Below are positions 26,257-34,823 of a stretch of DNA of 35,449 nt, piece after piece. Origin of the DNA: Candidatus Aminicenantota bacterium (GTDB taxonomy: Bacteria > Acidobacteriota > Aminicenantia > UBA2199); assembly GCA_016934745.1 (NCBI GenBank), contig JAFGSF010000031.1, positions 1-35,449 on the forward strand, in the 5' to 3' direction. A program made the position numbers and the translations under genes. Numbering within the stretch: position 1 is the stretch's first letter; each line of letters opens with the position of its first letter. The notes under the pieces are model-generated. The model ran no database searches, was not told the origin of the DNA, and saw only the letters and a list, made by a program, of their open reading frames with translations.

Positions 26257-27156
26257 CTACTCCAGAAGCGGTTGCGCGCTGTATTCCATATCCACATTGA
26301 AAAAACGGTGCTGCGAATAAGTGAAAACGGTCTTGGAGCGATCGAATTTCCAGTGCTGTGCAGAAGAATCCCAATTTCCGCTTGCAGCGCTTTCCCCGGC
26401 AAGCCCCTTGATCCCCCTGGCACCGGAACGGCCACGCCCCGGTGGTGGGCCGCTCATTGTATAAATTTCCCTGATCTCGGTTTGGCTGGGAAAGCGTATC
26501 CCGTTTCTTTTCAGTTCGTACCAATGGACATCGGACAAAGTCAGAATGGCGCCGGCCTTCATCGCTTCTTTCTGCAATTGTTCGAATCTGGCAAAGTAGC
26601 GGGGATTTAATTCAATTTTAATTACCGAATAATCCTTGGCATCAAGCCAAATCTGGCCGTCCACCATGGGACCTCCGGCCAATTCCTTGAGGACCACCTT
26701 GATCCCCCAGGCCTTGCTTCCGCTCACCATTTGCACAGCCTGCAATTGATAATTAAATTTGGACTGATTTTCCTTGGCCAATAAAAAAACCGGCAGGTGG
26801 AAGGAATAATACGAAAAAATCCTGGTTGGCAATTTTGCTTTTTGCAGATGGCGCTTTTTACCATTTTCGAATAACAAGGTCCGTTGTTCGCTGATTTTGC
26901 CATCTTTCGCGATTATCTGATAATCGTAGCGGTAGACATTTTTTTGCCTGCGACCCGTCGAATCGGCAAGTGTTTCGTTTACCTGCTCCAGACAAAAGTA
27001 TTTAAAAGCCGTGGTTTTCAATTTTTCACAATACATCGCCGCTTTGCCCAGCAATAACGTCAAGGTATCCGGACTATTCTTTTTTTCCAGCGCTCCCAAC
27101 CCGGTGGCCAAAAGCAGCAACGTCACCAGCCAGCCCACATGTTTTGCCTTGATCAT
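26257..27156 (-). CDS. exported protein, weakly LolA-like
   Basis: A 299-residue protein that I do not firmly recognise. It has a signal peptide (MIKAKHVGWLVTLLLLATG) and a beta-rich body, with successive strands such as YRYDYQIIAKDGKISEQRTLL, VDGQIWLDAKDYSVIKIEL and YELKRNGIRFPSQTEIREIY. These resemble LolA/LolB-like or outer-membrane-lipoprotein-sorting folds. A low-complexity Gly/Arg/Pro stretch (GPPPGRGRSGARG) lies near the C-terminus. The start is set at 27156, after GAGG; TTG and ATG starts upstream are possible. It follows the M64 peptidase gene by 34 bases, probably in the same operon. Confidence 0.65.
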   Translation of the reverse strand: MIKAKHVGWLVTLLLLATGLGALEKKNSPDTLTLLLGKAAMYCEKLKTTAFKYFCLEQVNETLADSTGRRQKNVYRYDYQIIAKDGKISEQRTLLFENGKKRHLQKAKLPTRIFSYYSFHLPVFLLAKENQSKFNYQLQAVQMVSGSKAWGIKVVLKELAGGPMVDGQIWLDAKDYSVIKIELNPRYFARFEQLQKEAMKAGAILTLSDVHWYELKRNGIRFPSQTEIREIYTMSGPPPGRGRSGARGIKGLAGESAASGNWDSSAQHWKFDRSKTVFTYSQHRFFNVDMEYSAQPLLE

Positions 27157-27190
27157 TGAATTCATCCTCAGGAAGTGAAAACGCAAAAAA

Positions 27191-28660
27191 TCACTCGCTG
27201 TAGTACTGGATGGTGCGGATGACCGCCTGCTCGCAGACCTTGCAGAGCGGGCGCAGGCCGCGGCTGAACATCAGGCAGTCGAGCATCGGGCGGTACAATC
27301 CCTTGGCGGCATAGCCGGCGCCCTCGAAAGCGCCGACCTGGCCCCGGAAACGGCTCTGCCCGAAAAATTCGTTCACCTCCTGGCCGTTCCGCCGCGACAT
27401 GGCCTCGCTCTCGGCCTGCAGTGCTTCGATCTCTTGCCGGGGGGCGTTGGCGCGCTGGCGGGCGGCGATCAGATCGCTCATTTCACGGCGCTTTTTCTGG
27501 TAGGTTTTTTCCATTTTTTCATAGGCCTTTTTTTCCCACGGAGTGGGCACCGCCGTGTTTTTCGTAACCAGCTCCTTCCACTTGAGGTTCTTGGGGTCCA
27601 GCAGGGCGGTGATGTTGGGTTCCAGGGGTTCGACGCCGACCGGATAGAATTCGTTGTAGGCCACCGCCGAGGTGTAGTACTCATCGGCCAGGCCGCTGAA
27701 GGAATGACCGAATTCATGCATGATCAGATAGTCGCTCCACTGGTTGTCGGTGGTAAAGGTGCAATACAGGTTGTAAATGCCACCCCCGCCGTAGCGGCTG
27801 TGGTTGACCATGATTAAAATGGTGTCATAGGGGACATGGGCAGCGATATCGCGCATGGCCAGGTTGTCGGCGCTGAGCAGGTAGCGCTCGGAACCGAATG
27901 AATCAAAGCCGGCCTGCACGGCGGTGTTTTTAAACTGGCCGAAACTGGCTTCGTCGCAGCCGCTGTCCCGCGACGCCTTGAACAGGCCGTAGATATTGAA
28001 GCGGTCACGGAAAGTCCGGTAGGGGTCCTGTCCAAGGAGCAGGGTGCTGAAGCGGGCCAGGTCCTGCCTGAATTTGCCTTCTTCGCCGGCCGTATAGCCT
28101 TCGGCCAGGATGGCCAGGTCGGCATGGTTGCCGGGTTCGCCGTTTTTTACCTGTTCGATGACCTGGACGTCCGGGTCGAGATTTTCACGGATGATGAAAA
28201 TGTCTCCTGGATCGATTTCCGTTTTGAATAATGTTTGCGGCCGGTTCTGCCGGTCGCGCAGCGCCACTTCCAGCCGGACGCAAACCTTGGGGCAAGGAAT
28301 GAGCAAGGATTCTGAAAAGGTTTTGGTTACACCCCGCGCCGCCGGTTCGGTGGTTTTATATTCGCCGAAATAACTGTCAAAACCCTTACGGTAAATCAAC
28401 TGGTTGTCAGCCGCGCCATAAACCTGGACCAGGTAGCGACCGCCGTCCGGCGGATCGATCAAGCGGCGCGGATTGCCGGCCCACTGCCCCTGGACATAGA
28501 TATGATCGACGCTCAGCGTTTCTTTTTGCGCATCGCCGCAGTGAAACATATCCACGCGCATGGTTCGGTCGTTGAAATAAGCACCAAAATCGATGCTGCC
28601 CCCGGCGGACGCCAATATTGGACATAGCGCTATCACTGCAAGTAAAATTTTGTTTTTCAT
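27191..28660 (-). CDS. secreted M64 family metallopeptidase
   Basis: A 489-residue peptidase of family M64 (IgA-peptidase type). A signal peptide (MKNKILLAVIALCPILASAG) precedes an N-terminal beta domain (about 22-150). The catalytic domain has the core AILAEGYTAGEEGKFRQDL (183-201) and the zinc motif H315-E-F-G-H319, followed by SFSGLADEYY with D326 as likely third ligand. A charged coiled stretch (about 385-425, KKAYEKMEKTYQKKRREMSD) and cysteines near the end (PLCKVCEQ) complete it. GGAGG precedes the ATG, and a promoter lies at 28691-28719. The substrate is unknown. It is divergent from the GDSL gene. Confidence 0.88.
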   Translation of the reverse strand: MKNKILLAVIALCPILASAGGSIDFGAYFNDRTMRVDMFHCGDAQKETLSVDHIYVQGQWAGNPRRLIDPPDGGRYLVQVYGAADNQLIYRKGFDSYFGEYKTTEPAARGVTKTFSESLLIPCPKVCVRLEVALRDRQNRPQTLFKTEIDPGDIFIIRENLDPDVQVIEQVKNGEPGNHADLAILAEGYTAGEEGKFRQDLARFSTLLLGQDPYRTFRDRFNIYGLFKASRDSGCDEASFGQFKNTAVQAGFDSFGSERYLLSADNLAMRDIAAHVPYDTILIMVNHSRYGGGGIYNLYCTFTTDNQWSDYLIMHEFGHSFSGLADEYYTSAVAYNEFYPVGVEPLEPNITALLDPKNLKWKELVTKNTAVPTPWEKKAYEKMEKTYQKKRREMSDLIAARQRANAPRQEIEALQAESEAMSRRNGQEVNEFFGQSRFRGQVGAFEGAGYAAKGLYRPMLDCLMFSRGLRPLCKVCEQAVIRTIQYYSE

Positions 28661-28690
28661 GGTCGCCTCCAATCGATTTTTCCCTCGATC

Positions 28691-28719
28691 ATGTTAGCAC
28701 AAGTTCTTTTCATAAACAA
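28691..28719 (-). promoter_or_regulatory. sigma70-type promoter of the M64 operon
   Basis: Minus strand: TTGTTT (28714-28719), 17-nt spacer, TAACAT (28691-28696), about 30 bases before the M64 start. Confidence 0.5.
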
Positions 28720-28752
28720 TCAGCGCCGGTGGTCGCGGATTCATACGGACGC

Positions 28753-28781
28753 TTGACATTCAACCGTCACCTCAATATAAT
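28753..28781 (+). promoter_or_regulatory. perfect-consensus sigma70 promoter of the GDSL gene
   Basis: TTGACA (28753-28758), exactly 17 bases, TATAAT (28776-28781). Both hexamers are perfect. The predicted start is near 28788, leaving a leader of about 43 bases with no clear ribosome site before ATG 28831. Confidence 0.75.
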
Positions 28782-28830
28782 CGGAGCATGATCCAAGCTG
28801 AAATTTGCAGCAGTTGGCCTTTTTGCCGGA

Positions 28831-30045
28831 ATGAATCCTGTGGGTAAAAAAAACCGCTTCATGGTGATTTTTATTTTTTTTATCAGCATTCCATGCCTTT
28901 TTTTCATTTTGGTCGAGGTCGGTCTGAGACTGGCGAAGATAGACACCGAATTTATTAAAAGCAAGCACTTGAAGGTCGTCACCCCCATTTGGGCTGCCAA
29001 CGACATCAATTTCTTTGCCACTAGAGGCATTTACCGCGATATCCTTGATAATAACTTCCCGGTTCAGGCTGCCAACTGGATGCGTTATTTCGAGGAAGCC
29101 CCTTACGTCGGCTATCGCATGAAACCTGATCTGAATATCCGCATTTTCAATACCATCAACAAGAGAGAAGTCACCAAAGGCCACAAGGTCTCTATTTATT
29201 CCAATTCCCTTGGCTTCCGTTCCCCGGAAATACCCCTAAAAAAAGAATCCGGCAACTACCGTATTGTCTTTATTGGCGATTCCACTACCTTCGGCTGGGG
29301 AGTTAACCAGGATGAACGCTTTTCCGAATTACTGCAGAAACGCCTCAACGATGAAGCAAAGTGCAACCGATTCGAGATCATCAATCTTGGCATTCCCGGT
29401 TACACCAGTCTGCATGCGCTCCATTCCTTTACCTGCTTCGCCATCCCTTACTCTCCGGACCTGGTGATCTGCAGTTTTGGCGCCAATGACAGCAAACCGA
29501 TAACAAAAAACGGAAAAAAGATCCTGAAAAAAAGCGGCCGCATGGAACGGCTGCGTTATTTCCTGCTCAAGTTCAAAACATACCAATTGCTGCGCAAATG
29601 GATGGTGAAACGGGTCAATCCCTTCGACCGTTTGGGCAAGCCCGGAAACATCGAAAAAACCGAACCGGTGGCTTCGATCTTTGAATTCACCCAAAATTTG
29701 CAGGCCATCATTGAACAAGCCCGTCGACACCATACACGGGTGGCATTCCTTTCCCTTTGCTGTCCGATCGACTATTGGGAAACCATGTCGAAAGTGGCGA
29801 GAGAAAACGATCTTCCATTTATCGACGGGATGAACGTCCTGATCCGCGGGGTGGAGCCGGTAAGTACCGGAAAACGCTTTCCGGAAATGGCCGCGGCGCT
29901 TCGTACTCTCATGGGTAGTCGTGCCCTATCCCGGATACCGATGTTGTATACCACCAGCGATACCTGTCATCCCAACGCCATAGGCCACCGTCTGCTGGCT
30001 GATGAAATTTATGATCGTCTGTTCGTTTCCGGCGGCGACTTCTAG
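28831..30045 (+). CDS. membrane-anchored SGNH/GDSL hydrolase
   Basis: A 404-residue esterase-like protein. One N-terminal membrane helix (about 11-34) anchors a large outer domain. All four GDSL blocks are visible: block I FIGDSTTFGWG with S151, block II NLGIPGYTS, block III GAND (217-220) and block V D377-T-C-H380-P-N. Such proteins deacetylate or deacylate sugars and envelope polymers; the substrate is unknown. It has a perfect consensus promoter but a poor ribosome site, and starts divergently from the M64 gene. Confidence 0.87.
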   Translation: MNPVGKKNRFMVIFIFFISIPCLFFILVEVGLRLAKIDTEFIKSKHLKVVTPIWAANDINFFATRGIYRDILDNNFPVQAANWMRYFEEAPYVGYRMKPDLNIRIFNTINKREVTKGHKVSIYSNSLGFRSPEIPLKKESGNYRIVFIGDSTTFGWGVNQDERFSELLQKRLNDEAKCNRFEIINLGIPGYTSLHALHSFTCFAIPYSPDLVICSFGANDSKPITKNGKKILKKSGRMERLRYFLLKFKTYQLLRKWMVKRVNPFDRLGKPGNIEKTEPVASIFEFTQNLQAIIEQARRHHTRVAFLSLCCPIDYWETMSKVARENDLPFIDGMNVLIRGVEPVSTGKRFPEMAAALRTLMGSRALSRIPMLYTTSDTCHPNAIGHRLLADEIYDRLFVSGGDF

Positions 30046-30070
30046 GGGAATGTAATGGCCCGGGCTGCAT

Positions 30071-30099
30071 TTGCTTTCACTGGCTGCTTTGGCTATAAT
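30071..30099 (+). promoter_or_regulatory. sigma70-type promoter of the zinc-ribbon thioredoxin gene
   Basis: TTGCTT (30071-30076), 17-nt spacer, TATAAT (30094-30099). The leader is only about 13 bases and begins directly at the GGAGG ribosome site. Confidence 0.6.
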
Positions 30100-30118
30100 T
30101 TATCCTTTGGAGGCCACC

Positions 30119-30685
30119 ATGATCTGTCCGCATTGTCATCAGTTCACTCCCGACAACAGCTTCAAATGCATCCATTGCGGAGCCGTCTCGAAAAAGCAGG
30201 ATGGTGAAACCGCTGTCGAAGGATATCCGGTCGCCCGCATTGAAAAACGATTTTTCAAGCCCTGGATGTTGCTGCCCCTGGCCTTGCTCGCAGTACTGGC
30301 CTATCTGTTTATATCCCATCAGAACAAGATCCAATCCATCAATGCCTTCAACCCCGGGGCCGAATTCAACGTGGAAACCTATGTGCAAAAAGGAAAAATA
30401 AATATCGTCGATTTTTACAGCAATTATTGTCCGCCCTGCCGGCGCATCTCGCCGCTGCTAAAAAAACTGGACCAGCAGCGCCCGGACCTGGTGGTGCTGG
30501 CCGTCGACATCAATCGCAAGCAGGTCAAGGGCATCGATTTTTTCTCACCCCTGGCCCGGCAGTATAAACTGAACGCCGTTCCGCACTTCCGGATTTATGA
30601 CGCTGAAGGCAGCCTGGTCAAGGAAGGCCAGGAAGCCTATATGGAAATCATCGGCATGCTGGCCGCTGCCGGCATCCGCTTCTGA
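30119..30685 (+). CDS. zinc ribbon - TM - thioredoxin-fold protein
   Basis: A 188-residue three-part protein. Residues 3-20 form a zinc ribbon (C3-P-H-C6 and C17-I-H-C20). A membrane helix follows at about 49-66 after basic residues (IEKRFFKPW), predicting the ribbon in the cytosol. Residues about 85-188 are a thioredoxin fold with active site C104-P-P-C107 (FYSNYCPPCRRIS) and a cis-proline in NAVPHFRIYD, predicted outside the membrane. The start at 30119 has TTTGGAGG upstream; the longer open frame from 30071 covers the promoter. OsmC follows after 49 bases. Function inferred as a membrane-tethered disulfide reductase. Confidence 0.82.
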   Translation: MICPHCHQFTPDNSFKCIHCGAVSKKQDGETAVEGYPVARIEKRFFKPWMLLPLALLAVLAYLFISHQNKIQSINAFNPGAEFNVETYVQKGKINIVDFYSNYCPPCRRISPLLKKLDQQRPDLVVLAVDINRKQVKGIDFFSPLARQYKLNAVPHFRIYDAEGSLVKEGQEAYMEIIGMLAAAGIRF

Positions 30686-30734
30686 AAACCGCAGACACCG
30701 GCATAAGCATTTTTCATTTAAAAGGAGAAGAATC

Positions 30735-31130
30735 ATGGATATGAAGATCACGTTTCCCGGCGGCTTGAAAGTCAATGCCGAATACGACGGCTTTATTCAC
30801 AAAACCGACCAGCCGCGGGAAAGTGGCGGTGAAAGCAGCGCTCCGCAGCCCTTCGATCTGTTTTTGGTATCGCTGGGCACCTGTGCAGGCATCTACGTGC
30901 TTTCTTTCTGCCAGAAGCGCGGTATCGACACCTCGGCCATCGAGCTGCGCCAAAGCATGGAATTCAATAGCCAAACCCACCTGATCGGTCAAATAAATAT
31001 CGAGATTATCCTGCCGGGAACTTTCCCGGAGAAATACCGGGCCGCCGTGGTGCAGGCGGCCCAGTTGTGCACGGTGAAAAAATATTTGGAAAACCCGCCC
31101 CGATTCAATCTTTTCACCACCGTGCGCTGA
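30735..31130 (+). CDS. OsmC/Ohr family protein
   Basis: A 131-residue OsmC-fold protein with both family cysteines: C50 in SLGTCAGIYVLSF and C112 in QAAQLCTVKKYL, which form the peroxidatic pair in Ohr/OsmC enzymes. The N-terminal strand KITFPGGLKVNAEYDGF and PFDLFLVSLGTC fit the family. Probably an organic-hydroperoxide reductase or a redox-sensing relative. The start at 30735 has AAAGGAG at good spacing; the longer frame upstream is inside the thioredoxin gene. It shares an operon with the thioredoxin-fold gene, which could supply electrons, although that thioredoxin is predicted outside the membrane. Confidence 0.85.
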   Translation: MDMKITFPGGLKVNAEYDGFIHKTDQPRESGGESSAPQPFDLFLVSLGTCAGIYVLSFCQKRGIDTSAIELRQSMEFNSQTHLIGQINIEIILPGTFPEKYRAAVVQAAQLCTVKKYLENPPRFNLFTTVR

Positions 31131-31153
31131 GAGGGGGCGGCGCTGGATCCAGC

Positions 31154-33391
31154 TCAGTAAATCTCGATAAGCTGCTTTTTCCAGACGAATTTGAGGTTGC
31201 GCCCCAAAGCCAGAAACGGTTTGCAAGCCGGTTCTTTTTCGAGCCAGTCAAAGTAAGCGTCGGAAGCAAAAGCGATGCGCTTCAACGGCAGGGAGCCCAG
31301 GGACTGGACGCCGGCATCGACCCACGTGACGCCGCTATAATAAAAGGTCCGGCCGGCGACCGTTCTAACTTGCCGTCCGAGATTTCGTTCGCGGTCATTA
31401 CGGTCTCGATAGGACAAGCGGTGAGCGCCGGACATGGTTTCGCTTACTGCCTGCGCCTGGTTAAGGTTCTGCAATTCATCGCTGATGCGCACACCGCTGC
31501 CGCCATCCTTGTCTCTTTTCAGCTTGCTGAATTCTTCCTCCTGTTTTTTGGCAAAACCGGGGCTGGCGGCGGCCACGCGGCCCAGGGTCATGTCATTTTC
31601 AGCCAGATCGCCCCGTTCCCGGCGTATTTTTTCATCTTCCACAATCAGGTAACTGGTGTACGGAGTGATGATGCCGTGCAGCCTGGCCAGGCGGGTCACT
31701 TCGTCAACCAATTCCCTGTTTTCTCCATGCAAGCGAATCTGGTCGAGAAGGAACCCGACGCGGCGGGCGGCCCAGAGCCGGGGCAAAAAATCGTGCTGCC
31801 GGCGCTGGGCAGGAAAATCGGCATGAAAAACGAATCTTTTCGAGCGGCCATTGACCTGTCCGGTGACTTCGATCACAGCCGGGCCGCATCCCTGGTAACG
31901 GCCGCACACAGTCAGCGTGGATCCCCGGTACAAGTCAGGGAGTTCGCGGGGATAGAGCTGATTGACCCGGACTTTGCCGGAAACCGTCATGCGCACGGAG
32001 CTCAAAACCGGGGATTGGATCTTGTCATAGAAACGGGCAATGCCGTTCTCGATATTTTCAGACGCGGCGATATAGGTCCGGAAGGTCCGGGTCTGCTCGG
32101 CTATCTTGTCCAGCAGATGGGTGTTGATATCACTGCCGATGGCGACGGGGAATATTTTGAAACGGCCACGGTTGGCCCGTTCAATTTTTCCAAGCAGCGC
32201 CTCTTCGCTGGTTTCGCCGATGGTCGGCTTGCCGTCGGTGATCAACACGATCAGGTTGGGCCGATTTGAGTCCGGAGACGCGGCCAGAGCCATTTGCAAT
32301 GCATCATCGCAGTTGGTGCCGCCGACGGCCTGCCAATGGCCGATGAAGTCCCGGGCCTGGTCTAAATTTCCGGCCGCGGCCGGGCGCAACTCCCGGAACA
32401 GCGGTTCGGCCTCGGTGGCGAAACGGATGATATTAAAGCGATCATCGCGGTTGAGGCGCTCCAGGCAATAACGCAGCGCGCCCTTGGCCTGCTCCAGGCT
32501 GCGGCCGGCCATGCTGCCCGAGGTATCCATTACAAACGTAATGTCCTTGGCGCTGACTTCATCGGCCGCGGCGGAAAAGCCAGGACTGGTGCTGAGAAAA
32601 AAAACACCCTCCTGTCCCGACTCGCGATAGGTCAGCAGGGAAAATCCCAACGGCCCCGATTTCGGGGTCATGAATATTTTAAAATCGCTGTTGGGCAGAC
32701 TGTGGCTGCTTTCATGGACCACCATGGCCCGGCGGGCTCCGCGGCGCGTGATGCTGATCGGATGGGTCGGGCAGTGGATGGCAGCCAGTGGTACGGTGGA
32801 TTCGATGTTCAGAGTAATGACGACCGATTCAATGGCTTTGGCCGAGAATTTTTCAGTATTCAACGGGTATTGGTAGGCAATGGCGCCATTGTCCTTCTGC
32901 AGCAGCTCATGATAGGAAATTTTGATCCTTTTTTTGGAGCGCGGCTCGATGGGGAATATGCGCACTTTGAAAACACCGCGGCCATCGTATTCCAGCAGGG
33001 CGGGATCGCGCAGCCGGCGCACGATGTCTTCGTAGATGTTCCTTGCCTTGACAGCATCGAGCAGTTCGGCCCGGGTTTCGCGGCCGTCAATCCACATGCT
33101 GAAATTCTTTATGGCGGCGCCGGCCGGCAAGGGGAACAGGTAATAGCCTTCCAGACGGGAATTATTGGGATTGAAGAATTCCTGGTCGATAGTCGTGGTC
33201 GCCAGCAGGTCCGAAATCGCCACATCGACTTTGTGGCTGACCACTTCAAGGGGAAACGGCGTCACCGGGCCGGGGCGGGGCGGCCGGGGAATGACAATAA
33301 AGCCGTCGGCCGGCAGCGTCGTGCAAACTAAGGCCAGCAGTACAAAAAGAAACATCAGGAGATTTTCAAGCAGGCTAGTTTGGTGTTTCAT
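31154..33391 (-). CDS. exported VIT plus von Willebrand A protein
   Basis: A 745-residue protein of the inter-alpha-trypsin-inhibitor heavy-chain-like (VIT-vWA) group. A signal peptide spans about 1-30. The VIT domain (about 45-170) has VDVAISDLLATTTIDQEFFN, EGYYLFPLPAGAAI and KARNIYEDIVRRLRDPALLEY. The vWA domain (about 283-460) has a complete MIDAS: D289-T-S-G-S293, T359 (GGTN) and D386 (TDG). The C-terminal 250 residues include a charged linker (RRERGDLAENDMT) and a hydrophobic end. The start is set at 33391, with GGAG seven bases upstream; ATG 33403 has no ribosome site. It lies 21 bases after the vWA gene, in one operon. Role in adhesion or protein complexes is inferred. Confidence 0.88.
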   Translation of the reverse strand: MKHQTSLLENLLMFLFVLLALVCTTLPADGFIVIPRPPRPGPVTPFPLEVVSHKVDVAISDLLATTTIDQEFFNPNNSRLEGYYLFPLPAGAAIKNFSMWIDGRETRAELLDAVKARNIYEDIVRRLRDPALLEYDGRGVFKVRIFPIEPRSKKRIKISYHELLQKDNGAIAYQYPLNTEKFSAKAIESVVITLNIESTVPLAAIHCPTHPISITRRGARRAMVVHESSHSLPNSDFKIFMTPKSGPLGFSLLTYRESGQEGVFFLSTSPGFSAAADEVSAKDITFVMDTSGSMAGRSLEQAKGALRYCLERLNRDDRFNIIRFATEAEPLFRELRPAAAGNLDQARDFIGHWQAVGGTNCDDALQMALAASPDSNRPNLIVLITDGKPTIGETSEEALLGKIERANRGRFKIFPVAIGSDINTHLLDKIAEQTRTFRTYIAASENIENGIARFYDKIQSPVLSSVRMTVSGKVRVNQLYPRELPDLYRGSTLTVCGRYQGCGPAVIEVTGQVNGRSKRFVFHADFPAQRRQHDFLPRLWAARRVGFLLDQIRLHGENRELVDEVTRLARLHGIITPYTSYLIVEDEKIRRERGDLAENDMTLGRVAAASPGFAKKQEEEFSKLKRDKDGGSGVRISDELQNLNQAQAVSETMSGAHRLSYRDRNDRERNLGRQVRTVAGRTFYYSGVTWVDAGVQSLGSLPLKRIAFASDAYFDWLEKEPACKPFLALGRNLKFVWKKQLIEIY

Positions 33392-33412
33392 TTGCTGCTC
33401 CATGGGTACGGC

Positions 33413-34531
33413 CTATTTCTTGATAATGAAATTCTTCGCCGCGGCCTGCCGGTGCAGGACGCTGATGATGGCGCTGTCCAGCGTGTTCGTGCTCGCCTGG
33501 CTTTTCATTTTTTCCGCTACGAAATGTTCGCGTTCGGCATGCAGCCCGGCGATCTTTTTTTGCAGCGCTTCCCTTTTTCCCTGCATGGCTGCCACGTATT
33601 CCAGGCGGTCCTTCACGGACATGCCTTTCATTTCCTGGGGCAGTTCCTCATCCTTCATTTCCTCCAGCTTGACCTTGCCGTTTTTTTTCGCGTCCACCAG
33701 GTCCCAGGTAGAATTGCTGTATTGCGGGGCCGCCTTGGCCGCAGCCCGTTCTGCCGCCACCTCGCCGCTCAGCGAGGCCGCGTTCTTGTCCTGCTCCTGC
33801 TGGCGTTGTTTGCCGCTGGCGCCCTCGCGCCCATAGGCTACGTAGGTCTGGTTCATTTCGCGGCTGAGGCGCGCAATCTCGGCGTCCTGCGGGGCCGTAA
33901 CCGGCGGCGGCGTGTGGTTGGCATCGATGGCCAGGTACTGGCCGTCGGCCAGGTCGGCGCCGGCCTTCCAGTCCGTGCGCAGACCTTCCTCGTAATTGCC
34001 GCAGAAAACGGTGTTGACGATGATGCCATGGCCGATGGCTTGCCGGCACGAAATTCGATAGTCGACCGCCCCTTGAGTAAACGGCTCGTTGCCGGCGATG
34101 AAGATCAGCTTCAGATCGTTTGGATTGCGGCTCCACTGCAGGTGGCTGACCGCTTCACCGATCACTTGGCCGCAATATTCCTGGCCGCCGTTGGTCTGCA
34201 GCTTGAACAACTCCTCGGAGAGGCGGTCCAGGTCCATGGTCAACGGAACAATGCAACGCAAATAACCGCCGGCAGCCGACAGGCTGTCCTGGCCGTATTC
34301 ATACAAGGCCACCTGCAGCTGCGGCACCTGGCCGTCTTTTTTGGCAGTGGCCAGTTCATTGACGATCTTCCACAATCGCGACTTGGCCTGGCCGATCAGG
34401 CCATCCATGCTACCCGAGGTGTCGAGCAGGATAGCCAGCTGGATCTGCGGCCGCACTGCCGCCCGCGCCGCTGCCCAGCCCATACCGGCGACGCTCACCA
34501 AAAGAAATAATACCACGGTTAGTTTTTTCAT
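33413..34531 (-). CDS. exported von Willebrand A-domain protein
   Basis: A 372-residue exported protein. A signal peptide (MKKLTVVLFLLVSVAGMGWA) precedes a vWA domain with MIDAS D37-T-S-G-S41 (ILLDTSGSMDGLIGQAKSRLW), then VALYEYGQDSLSAAGG and IFIAGNEPFTQG. The last motif stands where TDG is usual, so metal binding may be altered. The C-terminal third is a long charged helix (about 225-345), with SREMNQTYVAYG, EQDKNAASLSGEVAAERAAAKAAP and MQGKREALQKKIAGLHAE, likely coiled coil. GGAGG precedes the ATG; an open frame 34 codons longer is rejected. First gene of a two-gene operon with the VIT-vWA gene. Confidence 0.85.
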   Translation of the reverse strand: MKKLTVVLFLLVSVAGMGWAAARAAVRPQIQLAILLDTSGSMDGLIGQAKSRLWKIVNELATAKKDGQVPQLQVALYEYGQDSLSAAGGYLRCIVPLTMDLDRLSEELFKLQTNGGQEYCGQVIGEAVSHLQWSRNPNDLKLIFIAGNEPFTQGAVDYRISCRQAIGHGIIVNTVFCGNYEEGLRTDWKAGADLADGQYLAIDANHTPPPVTAPQDAEIARLSREMNQTYVAYGREGASGKQRQQEQDKNAASLSGEVAAERAAAKAAPQYSNSTWDLVDAKKNGKVKLEEMKDEELPQEMKGMSVKDRLEYVAAMQGKREALQKKIAGLHAEREHFVAEKMKSQASTNTLDSAIISVLHRQAAAKNFIIKK

Positions 34532-34652
34532 CTTGCCTCCTTGAGGTGCGATTAGACGGCAGGTTTTAAAAAATTTCCGTGGGGAATATTGCAAATGTTT
34601 GAAAACTGGAGTAGCGACTGTCTTAAAAGTCATTAAAACATCGGGGCGTTTG

Positions 34653-34680
34653 GAAATATTTTAATAAGTTAAAATATTTC
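34653..34680. repeat. AT-rich perfect inverted repeat
   Basis: Arms GAAATATTTTA (34653-34663) and TAAAATATTTC (34670-34680), 11 bp, 6-nt loop, in the divergent spacer between the vWA gene and gatE. It could be an operator or a DNA-bend site. Confidence 0.45.
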
Positions 34681-34696
34681 TGAAGAGTAATATACA

Positions 34697-34737
34697 AGGG
34701 GTTCAATAAGAGCTCATTGATATCGTATTGAACCCCT
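34697..34737. repeat. GTAGGGGTT-type palindrome, copy 2
   Basis: Perfect 12-bp arms AGGGGTTCAATA (34697-34708) and TATTGAACCCCT (34726-34737) with a 17-nt loop. The AGGGGTT core and flanking TAC match the palindrome at 583-606. It lies just upstream of the gatE promoter, 34 kb from copy 1. Confidence 0.55.
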
Positions 34738-34769
34738 ACATATGAACCCTAAATCTACCCCGGAAAATC

Positions 34770-34798
34770 TTGACAAATCAGCCGGTTAAAATTATAGT
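34770..34798 (+). promoter_or_regulatory. sigma70-type promoter of gatE
   Basis: TTGACA (34770-34775), 17-nt spacer, TATAGT (34793-34798), start near 34805, with AAGGAAA before ATG 34824. Confidence 0.65.
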
Positions 34799-34823
34799 TA
34801 GCATTCTTTGTCAAGGAAAGAAA

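Noticed and set aside
28786..28845. 19-codon frame overlapping the GDSL start
   Set aside because: It begins at or before the predicted transcription start and shows no other support.
31142..31153. GCTGGATCCAGC palindrome between osmC and the VIT-vWA gene
   Set aside because: Perfect 12-nt palindrome, but too short and without a loop or T-run; likely chance in a convergent gap.
31067..32269. Plus-strand open frame of 400 codons opposite the VIT-vWA gene
   Set aside because: Antisense to a well-supported gene, begins inside osmC, and shows no domain.
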